DNA from: Nitrobacter hamburgensis X14
Lineage (GTDB): Bacteria > Pseudomonadota > Alphaproteobacteria > Rhizobiales > Xanthobacteraceae
Direction: 5' to 3'
NCBI RefSeq assembly: GCF_000013885.1
Contig: NC_007964.1
Span: 1,846,001-1,910,000 of the forward strand
Length of the DNA: 64,000 nt
Shown here: positions 1 through 8,850 of the stretch, piece after piece
Layout of the letters: every line of letters starts with the position of its first letter
Numbering within the stretch: position 1 is the stretch's first letter
Made by a program: the position numbers and the translations under genes
The notes under the pieces: model-generated
What the model was told of the DNA's origin: nothing
The model's database searches: none
Seen by the model: the letters and a program-made list of their open reading frames with translations, nothing else

Positions 1-326
1 ATGGTCGGCACGAACTTCGCGCGATAGACCACGGTGTCGAGGCGGCGCTCGAGCAGGCCGATCAGGTTCTCGCCGGAATCGCCCTTCAAGCGGGTCGCCT
101 CGACGTAGATCGCGTAGAACTGGCGTTCGGAAATGTTGGCGTAGTAGCCTTTTAGCTTCTGCTTGGCGCGGAGCTGGGTGCCGAAGTCGGAGAGCTTGCC
201 CTTGCGGCGCTGGCCATGCTGGCCGGGGCCGTATTCGCGCTTGTTGACGGGGCTCTTCGGGCGGCCCCAGATGTTCTGGCCCATACGGCGATCGATCTTG
301 TACTTCGCCTCATTGCGCTTAGTCAT
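1..326 (-). CDS. rpsD: 30S ribosomal protein S4 (partial, N-terminal part)
   Basis: The protein begins MTKRNEAKYKIDRRMGQNIW and continues with GRPKSPVNKREYGPGQHG, the typical alphaproteobacterial S4 start, then reaches ENLIGLLERRLDTVVYRAKF, the beginning of the S4 RNA-binding domain. S4 binds 16S rRNA early in small-subunit assembly and is often an autogenous repressor. About 108 of roughly 205 residues are in the window; the C-terminus lies beyond position 1. The ATG is at 324-326. It lies downstream of murI on the same strand, separated by about 315 bp holding hairpins and a dispersed repeat. Confidence 0.95.
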   Translation of the reverse strand, partial: MTKRNEAKYKIDRRMGQNIWGRPKSPVNKREYGPGQHGQRRKGKLSDFGTQLRAKQKLKGYYANISERQFYAIYVEATRLKGDSGENLIGLLERRLDTVVYRAKFVPT

Positions 327-387
327 CGCGTCCTCTTGTCAAAGTCTACGGGTTGAGGAAACGCGCCCTCCTGTGCAGATGGTCTGG

Positions 388-434
388 GCATGATCTGGTT
401 TCCTAAACCGGAAGACCACTTTTCGGGATCATGC
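388..434 (-). repeat. Dispersed palindromic intergenic repeat, copy A
   Basis: Arms GCATGATC and GATCATGC flank a core that reads, on the minus strand, CCGAAAAGTGG then CCGGTTT. The same arms and core recur at 16152, 24133, 24201, 31447 and, with other arms, at 8851, 25947, 38024 and 55044. It lies between rpsD and murI, within a 315-bp stretch (327-641) that otherwise holds only hairpins. Confidence 0.8.
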
Positions 435-499
435 CAAACCCGCTGCCGACAGGCCCCGACCATAAGCTTGATGGGCAGGTCCACGGGTCGCGAAACGCA

Positions 500-523
500 A
501 CGCGGGCCGAAACCGGCCCGCGT
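500..523 (-). terminator. GC-rich hairpin downstream of murI, upstream of rpsD
   Basis: Nine-base-pair perfect stem ACGCGGGCC/GGCCCGCGT with a six-base loop. The minus strand beyond it is only weakly T-rich, so this may be a structured leader of rpsD or a weak terminator. A further eight-base-pair hairpin (TTCCCCTG/CAGGGGAA) lies at 549-575. Confidence 0.4.
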
Positions 524-579
524 GCAGGGGTTTTCTAGGGATAAACCGTTCCCCTGTCAAACCAAAGCAGGGGAAATCT

Positions 580-606
580 CGACCCGAAAACGCCTGTTTC
601 GGGTCG
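580..606 (-). terminator. Hairpin just after murI
   Basis: Perfect ten-base-pair stem CGACCCGAAA/TTTCGGGTCG with a seven-base loop, starting 36 bases past the murI stop. There is no long U-tract, so the terminator call rests on position and stem strength. Confidence 0.45.
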
Positions 607-641
607 GCAATCAAACGCGAACCACCCGCGCGATACGCGGC

Positions 642-1439
642 TCAGGCCGGCACCCGGCCGCCGAAAAACGGCGCCAGCGCGTCCGTCAGGGTGCGGGAGC
701 GGCCTGAGGTAAAGATCATTTCCGGCGGGAATTCGCGGCCGCCGCTGTCGCCCGGTCCGAGCAGATCGACAACGCGCCGGGCGATCGCAGGCGCCGGGTC
801 GATCCAGGCCACCGGCCATGGCGCAAGCCTGAGCAGCCGGTCGAGCAGCAGCGGGTAGTGCGTGCAGGCGAGCACGACGGCGTCGGTGCGCAGCGCGCCG
901 CCGTCGGCGGCCGGAACGAAGCAGGGCGCGATCTCGCTCACGATATCGGCGTCGCTGACGGGCTTGCCGCGCAGGGCGTCCTCCGCAAGCCGGGCGAGGT
1001 GCGCCGCGCCGACCAGCGTCACGGTGCAGGCTCGGGCGTGATCCCGGATCAACGCCTGGGTGTATTCGCGCTGCACGGTCGCCCGGGTACCGAGCACCGA
1101 GACGCGCTTGGTTTTTGAGGCCGCACAGGCCGGCTTGATCGCCGGAACCGTACCGACGAACGGTACGGAATAGGCGGCGCGCAACGGCCCCAGCACTGAG
1201 ACCGACATCGTGTTGCAGGCGATGACTGCGAGGTCTGGTGTGTAGGTGTCGATCAGTTCGCCGACCAGCGGCACCACGCGGGCGATGATTTCATCTTCGC
1301 TGTGGTGGCCATAGGGGAAGAACGCGTCGTCAGCGACATAGACATATCGTGCGCCGGGCAGGGCTTTGACGATCTCCCGCAGCACGGTGAGGCCGCCGAG
1401 GCCGGAATCGAGGACGAGTATGGTGGGAGTGTCTGCCAC
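642..1439 (-). CDS. murI: Glutamate racemase
   Basis: 265 residues, the usual family length. It interconverts L- and D-glutamate for peptidoglycan synthesis in the cytoplasm. The N-terminal DSGLGGLTV (from D11), the first catalytic cysteine in ACNTMS (C75) and the second in ACTHYP (C192) are all present, so the two-cysteine cofactor-independent mechanism appears intact. The start is GTG at 1437-1439; an in-frame stop lies only four codons upstream, so no longer start exists. Same strand as rpsD, with hairpins between. Confidence 0.95.
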   Translation of the reverse strand: MADTPTILVLDSGLGGLTVLREIVKALPGARYVYVADDAFFPYGHHSEDEIIARVVPLVGELIDTYTPDLAVIACNTMSVSVLGPLRAAYSVPFVGTVPAIKPACAASKTKRVSVLGTRATVQREYTQALIRDHARACTVTLVGAAHLARLAEDALRGKPVSDADIVSEIAPCFVPAADGGALRTDAVVLACTHYPLLLDRLLRLAPWPVAWIDPAPAIARRVVDLLGPGDSGGREFPPEMIFTSGRSRTLTDALAPFFGGRVPA

Positions 1440-1547
1440 GCGGGAATTTTAGGACGGTCGGGTTGCCACGGAGTTTTTACCGATTGTGTCGATTTGTCCA
1501 TCCCCGGATGGTGGTCACTTAAAGGCGGGTGCTCGCGCGGCGACCGG

Positions 1548-2105
1548 TCAGCGCAATCCTTCGTAGACCATGAAGCCGCGCGCGATCGCGAGCTTCTTCA
1601 GTACGCGCGGCACGAAGCGCTGCGGCGGGTGATTCATGTATCGCCACGAGGTGAGGGTGAAGTCGCCGAGCGGCTGGCCGCTGTGCTGCATCGGCGCCAG
1701 CAGCCCGGTCAGGCTGATCGGCGTGTGCGCCCGATTGCTGAAGGGCAGCAGCAACAGTTCGAGGTGCGCGAGCGATCCGTCCCGTGCGGTCGCGGTCACG
1801 CCGGCGACGGCGGCGAGCAGTTCTTCGGACACCACGCCGAGAATGTCGGTGATCTCGGCGCGGCTTGCGGCCGCAAACAGCGCGGCAAAGTTCTGTCCCT
1901 TGAGGTCGCGGTTGAGCAGGGCGCAGACCCGGGTGCCCGCGACCCGGAACGGATATCCGTTCTCCGGATCGTAGGAGAGGACGAAGATGTCCCCGAGCAG
2001 TTCGCGGACCGCGCCAGGTTCGAGCGCACGGCGGTCGGGAGCGCGCTCGCCGTCGCGCTTCTCATCCCAATAGGCATAGAACGCGCGGTTCGATGGATGT
2101 TTCAT
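1548..2105 (-). CDS. PAS_5-family protein, MopJ-like
   Basis: 185 residues made of a single PAS_5-type domain, with GDIFVLSYDPENGYPFRVAG near residues 38-57 and RDLKGQNFAALF after it. No output domain is attached. The family includes Caulobacter MopJ, a single-domain PAS protein that affects CtrA activity and motility; the functional link here is inference. The start ATG (2105) lies 148 bases from a perfect TTAA-N7-TTAA CtrA-type box at 2253, which it shares with the candidate small RNA reading the other way. Confidence 0.75.
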   Translation of the reverse strand: MKHPSNRAFYAYWDEKRDGERAPDRRALEPGAVRELLGDIFVLSYDPENGYPFRVAGTRVCALLNRDLKGQNFAALFAAASRAEITDILGVVSEELLAAVAGVTATARDGSLAHLELLLLPFSNRAHTPISLTGLLAPMQHSGQPLGDFTLTSWRYMNHPPQRFVPRVLKKLAIARGFMVYEGLR

Positions 2106-2252
2106 GACTTAAACCGTCCTGGCGGCGGCGTGACGCGGACATATCTGTCCTGCTTCAGAGCACCGCAGTGCCGTTTCCTGTTGTGCAGGAGGGATGTTGC
2201 AGCGTCCATGCCGCCGGCGGCTTTGACGTCATCGGCACACGGTTTTGTGCCA

Positions 2253-2268
2253 TTAACGTTAAATTAAC
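2253..2268. promoter_or_regulatory. CtrA-type box TTAA-N7-TTAAC
   Basis: TTAACGTTAAATTAAC fits the alphaproteobacterial CtrA consensus exactly. It lies between the divergent MopJ-like gene and the candidate small RNA and could serve either. Confidence 0.5.
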
Positions 2269-2289
2269 TATGAGGTTGGGATTCCCCGG

Positions 2290-2486
2290 AGAGCGGGTAT
2301 GATCTGCCCACTCGTCCTCCTCGCCGTTTTATCTAGACCGGCGGAGCGACGAAACAGGCTGGCGTCGAACAGATTCGGTCGTCGTCGCGGGGTGAGGTAG
2401 CGATATCGGATCGACCTCATCGACACCCGCCCGACGAAAAACCGGACATGGATCAAAGGGAGGGTTTCTCAGACCCTCCCTTTTTT
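2290..2486 (+). ncRNA. Candidate small RNA ending in an intrinsic terminator
   Basis: No convincing coding frame ends near the strong terminator at 2455-2486. The segment has local inverted repeats and an unpaired-looking CCTCCTC (2316-2322) that could pair with Shine-Dalgarno sequences, as in some rhizobial trans-acting small RNAs. A CtrA-type box lies just upstream at 2253. The 5' end is a guess; I recognise no Rfam family, and it is not 6S, SRP RNA or tmRNA as far as I can see. Confidence 0.35.
2455..2486 (+). terminator. Strong rho-independent terminator
   Basis: Eleven-base-pair perfect stem AAAGGGAGGGT/ACCCTCCCTTT, seven-base loop, then a run of T to 2486. It is the best intrinsic terminator in the window and has no protein gene upstream on its strand, which is why a small RNA is proposed. 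Confidence 0.85.
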
Positions 2487-2821
2487 CGTTTCGGTTAGCA
2501 CTGTTGAAATGTTCGACCTCGATTTCCGAATTCATCGGCGGGCCTATCGGGTCAGCACTCGCGCTGCTGGCGGTCGGCACCGCGAAAACGAGAGATGAGC
2601 CGATCGGGCCTGGATTCGGCGACAATGTGGGTGTGTATGCCGGCTTCGCCGCCGCCCTCGCCAAGATCGACAGCAAGGGCGGGATTGAGGTATGAGGTGG
2701 CATGATCCGGCACGAAGCCGGCCGAGATGGTGGTGGCATGAGAGCGGACACAGGACAGTTCAGAGCACAGTTCAGCGATTATCCCGCACGCGACAATGAT
2801 GATGGCAGAGCCAGACGCTGG
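2487..2821. other. Gene-poor stretch after the terminator
   Basis: Only short overlapping frames on both strands, none with a recognisable product or a good ribosome-binding site. A 63-codon frame at 2504-2695 is possible but unsupported. I see no RNA gene or repeat here. Confidence 0.4.
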
Positions 2822-3187
2822 ATGAATAACGCTGGGAAGGTCCTGCGCTTCTCGCTGTTCGTGCTTGGTCTTGTGATCGGCCTGCAAGCAACCTGCAGTG
2901 CGACCAGTCCTCAGGGATCGGATTCGGCCGTTGAAGCAGACAAATCCCAATTGGTCCTCCCTACCAAAGACGACGCGGCATCGAACCCGGCCGTGGGCGA
3001 TCTCACCGACAAGGAACCCGTCACTGCTGCGAACGAGGTCACCAAGGAGCGAGTAAGAGATCACGGGGCTCGCGATTTCAACGAAATGGGACTCTGGTTC
3101 CTTAAAGCCGCAGGCATATTGGCCGCGATCGTGTTCGTCTACAAACTACTTGTCTATTGGGTGCGTTCCAGGCGCAGGAGTTCGTAA
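2822..3187 (+). CDS. Small membrane protein of unknown function
   Basis: 121 residues from the ATG at 2822. Residues 7-24 form a signal-like hydrophobic segment (VLRFSLFVLGLVIGLQ), followed by a polar, acidic and serine/threonine-rich middle and a second hydrophobic stretch near the end (AAGILAAIVFVYKLLVYWV) with a basic tail RSRRRSS. This suggests a periplasmic or looped domain between two membrane passes. In-frame codons extend upstream to 2702, but the peptide they encode looks non-coding. No family recognised. Confidence 0.5.
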   Translation: MNNAGKVLRFSLFVLGLVIGLQATCSATSPQGSDSAVEADKSQLVLPTKDDAASNPAVGDLTDKEPVTAANEVTKERVRDHGARDFNEMGLWFLKAAGILAAIVFVYKLLVYWVRSRRRSS

Positions 3188-3351
3188 CCTCGTTGGCTGC
3201 ACCTGATCGCCCTTCTCCGAAATCTCGTGAATTGGCAAAGGCCAAGGATTTCTCAGGATCTCTCTTTTCGTTGAGTTGGTCGCGCCATTCCTTGCACAAC
3301 CCGGCCAAGCCGCCTATTTGCCCATCACCCGCTTGAGCCGGCCCCATCAGG

Positions 3352-4149
3352 TTGCAGCCCTTGGTCTCTCCGCCAGAACTTCCGCCTGAGCCCCGGCGAG
3401 AGCCGATCCTGACCCTGCCAGGGGCATTGACCGCCTATATCGGCCTTCTTGCGATCGTTCATGTCGTGTGGTCGGCGCTTCCGCCCGATCTGGAATACTG
3501 GACCATCGAGACGTTCGGCTTCATTCCGAAGCGGTACGATCCGAGTCTGCTGACGGCGACGTTCCCGGGAGGCGGCGGCGCCAAGGTCTGGACTTTCGTG
3601 ACCTATTCGCTGCTGCACGCCAACCTCAGTCATATCGGCTTCAACGTGCTGTGGTTGCTGCCCTTCGGCAGCGCTGTAGCGCGCCGCTTCGGCGCCTTCA
3701 GGTTTTTTCTTTTCATGGCGGTGACCGCCGTCGCCGGCGCGGCCGCGCATCTTGTGACCCACGAGCACAGCATTGCGCCGATGATCGGCGCGTCGGCGTC
3801 GGTGTCGGGTGCGATGGCGGCGGCGATCCGCTTCGCCTTCGTGCGCGGCAGCTTTCTGTCCTTTCGCGGCAATGACGCCGACGCGGCGGCCCAGGTACCC
3901 GCGCTGTCGCTGATGCGCGCGCTGCAAAATCCGCGCGTGCTCGCGTTTCTCGCGATCTGGTTCGGCATCAATATCATCTTCGGGATGGGATCGGTCGCAG
4001 TTGGCGCCGAGTCCGGCAGCGTTGCCTGGCAGGCCCATATCGGGGGCTTCATGGCAGGCCTTGTATTGTTTTCGCTGTTCGATCCGGTGCCTCGTCCGCC
4101 GCGCGATGCTGCGAGTGCGTCGTCCGGCGGCGCGGATCGGGTCCCGTAG
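3352..4149 (+). CDS. Rhomboid-family intramembrane serine protease
   Basis: 265 residues with about six hydrophobic segments. The rhomboid motifs are visible: SHIGFN with N98, the nucleophile in GASAS (S148) and the catalytic histidine in AHIGG (H229). It would cleave transmembrane substrates within the inner membrane; the substrates are unknown. The start is TTG at 3352: an in-frame stop lies at 3334-3336 and there is no ATG nearby. Its partners are not obvious from the neighbours; a CBS-domain gene follows after 207 bases on the same strand. Confidence 0.85.
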   Translation: MQPLVSPPELPPEPRREPILTLPGALTAYIGLLAIVHVVWSALPPDLEYWTIETFGFIPKRYDPSLLTATFPGGGGAKVWTFVTYSLLHANLSHIGFNVLWLLPFGSAVARRFGAFRFFLFMAVTAVAGAAAHLVTHEHSIAPMIGASASVSGAMAAAIRFAFVRGSFLSFRGNDADAAAQVPALSLMRALQNPRVLAFLAIWFGINIIFGMGSVAVGAESGSVAWQAHIGGFMAGLVLFSLFDPVPRPPRDAASASSGGADRVP

Positions 4150-4356
4150 CGAGTAACGAGTGCTTGCGGCGCGGACCGATTTCATTCATCATTGTCGCCC
4201 AGTCAGGCTAGGTAGAATCCGGTTCTCGTGCTGGAAATGACGACCTGTTTGGCGCGTTTCGCCCGTGAACAAATTGAACGTTCGACTGTCGCCTGAATAC
4301 AAAGAATCAAGGGTCACGCAGAACGATCCTGCGCGATCCAGCTGTCGGAGGCGACA

Positions 4357-4785
4357 ATGACAGTCTGTGCTATTCTCACCGCCAAGGGTCACCAGGTCGT
4401 GAGCGTCGAGCCCGACGTGAAGCTGGCGGCTGCGGTGAAGCTTCTATCGGAACGGCGGATCGGTTCCGTCCTCGTCATGAGCGGCACGCGCATCGACGGC
4501 ATTCTGTCCGAGCGTGACGTCGTCCGTGCGCTCGACGAACGCGGCGCGGCTGCGCTCGACGAGCCGGTGAGTGCCGCCATGACCCGCAAGGTCGTCAGTT
4601 GCCGTTTGTCGGATACGGTCACCCACCTCATGGAAATCATGACGTCGGAAAGATTCAGGCATCTGCCGGTGGTGGAGGACGACAGGCTGGTCGGCCTGGT
4701 TTCGATCGGCGACGTCGTCAAGCTGCGCGTTCAGGAATACGAGGCCGAGCAGGAAGCGCTGCGCGACTACATCAAGACCGCCTGA
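4357..4785 (+). CDS. Tandem CBS-domain protein
   Basis: 142 residues forming one CBS pair: GHQVVSVEPDVKLAAAVKLL through GILSERDVVRAL in the first repeat, then VVSCRLSDTV through RHLPVVEDDRLVGLVSIGD in the second. Stand-alone CBS pairs bind adenine nucleotides and act as regulators; the target cannot be told from the sequence. It converges with the patatin-like gene, whose stop is 13 bases away. Confidence 0.85.
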   Translation: MTVCAILTAKGHQVVSVEPDVKLAAAVKLLSERRIGSVLVMSGTRIDGILSERDVVRALDERGAAALDEPVSAAMTRKVVSCRLSDTVTHLMEIMTSERFRHLPVVEDDRLVGLVSIGDVVKLRVQEYEAEQEALRDYIKTA

Positions 4786-4797
4786 GCGCGGATAATA

Positions 4798-5841
4798 TCA
4801 GGGATTGGGCTCGGTCTCGGTGTCCGCGCCGGTGGTATCCGCCGGCGACTTCGGCGAGAGAATCTCGATCGCCTCGACGATCGCTTCGATGGTACGATCC
4901 GCGGCGCGCGTGCCATGCGCGATCAGATCGTTAGCGCGATGGAAATCGAACCAGCCGATCTGGCCGACCCGCGGCGAGATCAAAAGGTCGGGCGGATCGC
5001 CGGCGAGCCGCGCGCGGGTGATGCGGTCCTGCATGATGTTGAATGCGTCGGTCATGACCGTCACAACTCCGGGGCGACCGCCGCCGCCGAAGAGCTGGCG
5101 CTTGACCGTTCGCTCGGCGGAAAAGAACTTGCCGAAACCACGTTTCGGCGGTGGAGCTTCGACGACCTCCTCCTGCGCATCGTTCTGCGTGCCATGAGAG
5201 AAGATCGTGATGCTGTGACCGAAGACGTCATTGGAAAGGTTGGCCGCGATCACGATTTCGGCGCCTAGCGCACGGGCGGTGGAGACCGGCACCGGGTTGA
5301 CCAGCGCGCCATCGACCAGCCAGCGATCGCCCACCAGCATCGGCGCAAAGATTCCGGGCAGCGCATAGGACGCGCGCATCGCATCGACCAGCCGGCCGTG
5401 CGTGAGCCAGATTTCGTGGCCGGTGCGGACTTCGGTGGCGACGCTTGCAAACTTGACCGGCAGGTCCTCGATCTGAACCTGACCGAGCGACGCCTCGAGC
5501 CGGGCCGTGAGCTTGGCGCCGCCGATCAGTCCGGAGCCGGTCAGCCGGATATCGAGATAACTGAAGAGATTGCGAGGCTGCAGGCTGCGCGCCCATTCCT
5601 CCAGGGTGTCAAGGCGACCCGCGGCATAGGCGCCGCCGACCACGGCTCCGATCGAGGTGCCGACCACGACATCGGGCTCGATGCCGTGCGCGATCAGGGA
5701 GCGGAGAATGCCGATATGCGCGAAACCGCGCGCGGCGCCGCCGCCCAGAGCCAGCCCGATCACCGGTCGCCTGACGCTGTCCAATCCTACCTTCTGGCCA
5801 CTCGACCCGTTACGGTCGTGGCCTCTCAAACTTTCGAGCAC
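4798..5841 (-). CDS. Patatin-like phospholipase (NTE/RssA type)
   Basis: 347 residues. The oxyanion-hole glycine motif LGGGAARG (around residue 32), the nucleophile elbow GTSIG (S63) and the DGA dyad motif in VDGALVNPVP (D177) are in the right order, so the Ser-Asp hydrolase appears complete. The C-terminal third (after about residue 200) is not patatin-like but is common in bacterial RssA relatives. No signal peptide is seen. The start is GTG at 5839-5841. Confidence 0.88.
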   Translation of the reverse strand: MLESLRGHDRNGSSGQKVGLDSVRRPVIGLALGGGAARGFAHIGILRSLIAHGIEPDVVVGTSIGAVVGGAYAAGRLDTLEEWARSLQPRNLFSYLDIRLTGSGLIGGAKLTARLEASLGQVQIEDLPVKFASVATEVRTGHEIWLTHGRLVDAMRASYALPGIFAPMLVGDRWLVDGALVNPVPVSTARALGAEIVIAANLSNDVFGHSITIFSHGTQNDAQEEVVEAPPPKRGFGKFFSAERTVKRQLFGGGGRPGVVTVMTDAFNIMQDRITRARLAGDPPDLLISPRVGQIGWFDFHRANDLIAHGTRAADRTIEAIVEAIEILSPKSPADTTGADTETEPNP

Positions 5842-6068
5842 GATGGAATTCTCCGACTGGTGACATCGGTTTCCGTGCTTCCGGCAGACACGGTGGACGC
5901 ATGAAAGGCGTGACTTGTGCCGGACGTTGCTCCGCTTCAGCAGAAGTTATCACCAGACGGCGACGTTTCAACCGGAAGGTCAAGCTTTTAAGCCTTCCAC
6001 AACGGGATGCAGTCATGAGTGAATGCGGAGGCTTGAATTCGCCGTGATTTCCGGGAAAAACCGGAACC

Positions 6069-7115
6069 ATGATCTTCGGGGGCAATCATCGATTCAATTC
6101 GGGCTGGCGCTCGTGGCCTTTGCTCGCATTGGTCGCGCTCCTCGTTGCGTTTCCGTGCGCGGCCTCGGCGCAATTGTTCGGCGAACGCCCGCCCCCGGTA
6201 CCGCCCGCCCTCGTTCCGGAAGCACCGTCGGGGCCTGCGATCAGCCTCGCGCCGTCCTCGGGCCCGGCTTCCATGCCGAATCTGCCGGCGCCATTGACTC
6301 AGGCCCCGGTTGCCGCCGTGCCGCTGACGACGCCGCCGCCCGCCATCGTGGCTCCCGCGCAGGCGGTTCTGTCATTGACTGCGCGTTTCGGCAAGGATCT
6401 GCCGGTCATCAACAGCGGGCTGATCTGGCGAGTTTATTCCGATCGCCCCGATGAGACCGGCGTCTTCAAGCTGATGCGCGAGGATCACGGCGGAACGCCC
6501 AACATCGTGCTGCCTCCGGGAAGCTACGTGGTGTACGTCTCGCTGGGGCTGGTCAGCGCCGTGCGTCCCGTGACACTGAAACCGGATGCCGACCACGAGA
6601 CGTTCGTGTTGCCGGCGGGCGGCCTGCGGATCGAGGGCCGCGTCGGCGCGTCGATGATTCCGCCGAACCAGATTTCCTTCAGCATCTACAAGGGCAGCCA
6701 GTTCGAAGGCACCGAGCGCGCGCCGCTTGTGCCTAACGTCACAGCGGGCGATGTGATCCTCTTGCCGGAGGGCACCTACTACATCGTTTCCACCTATGGC
6801 GATGCGAATTCGGTCGTGCGATCGGACATTCGCGTGCAAGCGGCGAAGCTGACCGACGTGACGATCTCGCATCGCGCCGCTGTCATCACCCTGAAGCTCG
6901 TCAGCGACAAGGGCGGCGAGGCGCTGGCCAACACCGCGTGGTCGGTGCTGACGCCCGGCGGCGACGTCATCAAGGAATCGATCGGCGCATTTCCCCGCGT
7001 GATCCTGGCCGAGGGCGAGTACCGCGTGATCGCCAAGAACGAAGGCAAGGTTTTCGAGCGTGGCTTCGAGGTCGTCAACGGCGTCGACGGCGAGGTCGAA
7101 GTCGTCGCGCGCTAG
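6069..7115 (+). CDS. Secreted proline-rich protein of unknown function
   Basis: 348 residues. A signal peptide spans roughly residues 14-35 (WRSWPLLALVALLVAF then AASAQ). A Pro/Ala-rich linker follows to about residue 95, then a long beta-rich region containing PPGSYVVYVSLG, LPEGTYYIVS and LAEGEYRVIAKNEG. These three similar units suggest repeated beta-sandwich modules of the carboxypeptidase-regulatory type, which is inference. Probably periplasmic. The IS630 remnant starts 12 bases after the stop, so native downstream sequence has been lost. Confidence 0.7.
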   Translation: MIFGGNHRFNSGWRSWPLLALVALLVAFPCAASAQLFGERPPPVPPALVPEAPSGPAISLAPSSGPASMPNLPAPLTQAPVAAVPLTTPPPAIVAPAQAVLSLTARFGKDLPVINSGLIWRVYSDRPDETGVFKLMREDHGGTPNIVLPPGSYVVYVSLGLVSAVRPVTLKPDADHETFVLPAGGLRIEGRVGASMIPPNQISFSIYKGSQFEGTERAPLVPNVTAGDVILLPEGTYYIVSTYGDANSVVRSDIRVQAAKLTDVTISHRAAVITLKLVSDKGGEALANTAWSVLTPGGDVIKESIGAFPRVILAEGEYRVIAKNEGKVFERGFEVVNGVDGEVEVVAR

Positions 7116-7127
7116 AGCCTCGGGTAG

Positions 7128-7540
7128 TCAATTGAATCCGTATCCTGCGGCTTTGAAGTAGTTTGAGCACTCTTGCGGAGAGAAGAGCGCGCAGATGTTG
7201 CCGATGGCTTTCCAGAGAGCGTCGATGGTTCTGGCTGCGGCGGCTCGCAGATGAGCTTTCAGTTTTGCGAAGGCCATTTCGATGGGATTGAGATCCGGGC
7301 TGTAGGGCGGCAGGAACAGGAGCCACGCGCCCCGTGCGCGGATGGCTTTTTCGGCCTTCTCGCTCTTGTGGCTGGAGAGATTATCCAGGATGACGACATC
7401 ACCGGGCCTGAGGGCGGGCGCGAGTTGGGTGTCGACATAGGTCTCGAAGATGATCCGGTTCATTGGGGCATCGATAACCCAGGGGGCGACGAGGCCATCG
7501 CACTTGAGGCCTGCTTTCTTGCGGCTGACCGGATTCCACT
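7128..7540 (-). pseudogene. IS630-family transposase remnant (C-terminal part)
   Basis: The frame from 7463 to 7128 encodes ILDNLSSHKS and PPYSPDLNPIEMAFAKLK, the second Asp and Glu motifs of the IS630 DDE core. Upstream codons to about 7535 still read KCDGLVAPWVIDAP, as in IS630 enzymes, and then the similarity stops. The N-terminal half and first catalytic Asp are missing. What follows the IS5 element on its right side is a dispersed repeat, not IS630, so the remnant was already truncated when IS5 inserted. Confidence 0.85.
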
Positions 7541-7543
7541 TAG

Positions 7544-8845
7544 CAGGCTGTTGAAGAAGTCTCTGGCGCAGCGGTTCTGGGCATGATTCTCTTGATGCGG
7601 ATGCGTCGAGGGGGGAGCGATGCGGGGAAGCGACGAACGGTCAGGCTCGCTGTTCAGCTATGTGGACTTGGAGGCTCGGATTCGCTCCGACCATCCGCTG
7701 CGAACGATCCGACAGATCGCGAACGCGGCGTTGAATGATCTGTCGAGGGACTTTGACAAGCTCTACACGGCGTTCGGCCGTCCCTCGATCGCACCGGAGA
7801 AGCTGCTTCGGGCAATGCTGCTGCAGGCATTCTACGGGATCCGCTCGGAACGGCAGTTGATGGAGCGGCTGGAGTTCGACCTGCTGTTGCGCTGGTTCGT
7901 GGGCTTGGGCGTGGACGACCCGGTGTGGGACCACTCGACCTTCTCGAAGAACCGCGACCGATTGCTTGAAGGTGAGATCGCCGCGAAGTTCTTGAACGCG
8001 CTGATGGGGCAGCACCAGGTCAAGCGGCTGTTATCAAGCGAGCATTTTTCGGTCGACGGCACGCTGATCGAGGCGTGGGCATCGATCAAGAGCTTCCGGC
8101 GCAAGGACGGCGGTGACCAGGACAGTGATGGACCGGGACGCAACGCCGAGCGCAGTTTCCACAACGAGAAGCGCTGCAACGAGACGCATCAGAGCACGAC
8201 CGATCCCGAGGCACGGCTCTATAAGAAGGGCGGCGGCCAGCCGGCGAAGCTTTGCTACATCGGCCATGCCCTGATGGAGAACCGCAACGGACTGGCGGTG
8301 CTGGGTGGCGTGAGCCGGGCGACCGGAACGGCGGAGCGGGATCAGGCGTTGGCGCTGATCGACTGCCACCGCGGCCAAAGCGAGCGGCGGATCACGCTGG
8401 GCGCCGACAAGGCCTATGACGTCACCGCATTCGTCGAGGACTTAAGACGGCGTTCGGTCACGCCGCACATCGCCATCGACGGGCATTTGAGCAAGACCGG
8501 AAAGCCGCGCAAGACCGCGATCGACCAGAGGACTCTCCGTCATGCCGGATATGCCGTCAGCCAACGCTGTCGCAAGCGCATCGAGGAGGTGTTCGGCTGG
8601 ATCAAGGCCTCCGCCGGACTTGCCAAGATCAAGCTGCGAGGCCGCGACCGCGTCAACGCCACCTTCACCCTGGCGCTGGCGGCCTACAACCTGATCCGCT
8701 TGCCCAAACTCCTGGCAGCCGCCGCGTGAAACACAAGTCGTGCACCGTCAAGATGCTCGATCAGGACCCTGATGGTGGCGCCGCCCGCAGATCACGCTGA
8801 CTCCATTCCATATCCGTCTCCGTGGGAAACTTCTTCAACAGCCTG
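7544..8845 (+). mobile_element. Intact IS5-family element, copy 1 (1302 bp)
   Basis: The ends are CAGGCTGTTGAAGAAGT and its exact inverted copy. The flanks carry a TTAG duplication (7540-7543 and 8846-8849), matching the 4-bp YTAG target of the IS5 subgroup. The ends were set by comparison with copy 2 (40783-43415), which appears identical where both are intact. One transposase gene fills the element. Confidence 0.95.
7620..8729 (+). CDS. IS5-family transposase (intact)
   Basis: 369 residues. An N-terminal DUF772-like domain (SLFSYVDLEARIRSDHPLRT onward, with QAFYGIRSERQLMERL) precedes a DDE core with FSVDGTLIEAW, TLGADKAYDV and RIEEVFGWIK supplying Asp, Asp and Glu. The frame is full length and uninterrupted, so this copy can probably mobilise itself and the damaged copy at 40783. 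ATG at 7620, 76 bases inside the left end. Confidence 0.93.
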   Translation: MRGSDERSGSLFSYVDLEARIRSDHPLRTIRQIANAALNDLSRDFDKLYTAFGRPSIAPEKLLRAMLLQAFYGIRSERQLMERLEFDLLLRWFVGLGVDDPVWDHSTFSKNRDRLLEGEIAAKFLNALMGQHQVKRLLSSEHFSVDGTLIEAWASIKSFRRKDGGDQDSDGPGRNAERSFHNEKRCNETHQSTTDPEARLYKKGGGQPAKLCYIGHALMENRNGLAVLGGVSRATGTAERDQALALIDCHRGQSERRITLGADKAYDVTAFVEDLRRRSVTPHIAIDGHLSKTGKPRKTAIDQRTLRHAGYAVSQRCRKRIEEVFGWIKASAGLAKIKLRGRDRVNATFTLALAAYNLIRLPKLLAAAA

Positions 8846-8850
8846 TTAGA

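Noticed and set aside
2268..2456. 62-codon minus-strand frame across the candidate small RNA
   Set aside because: Basic, motif-free translation with no ribosome-binding site.
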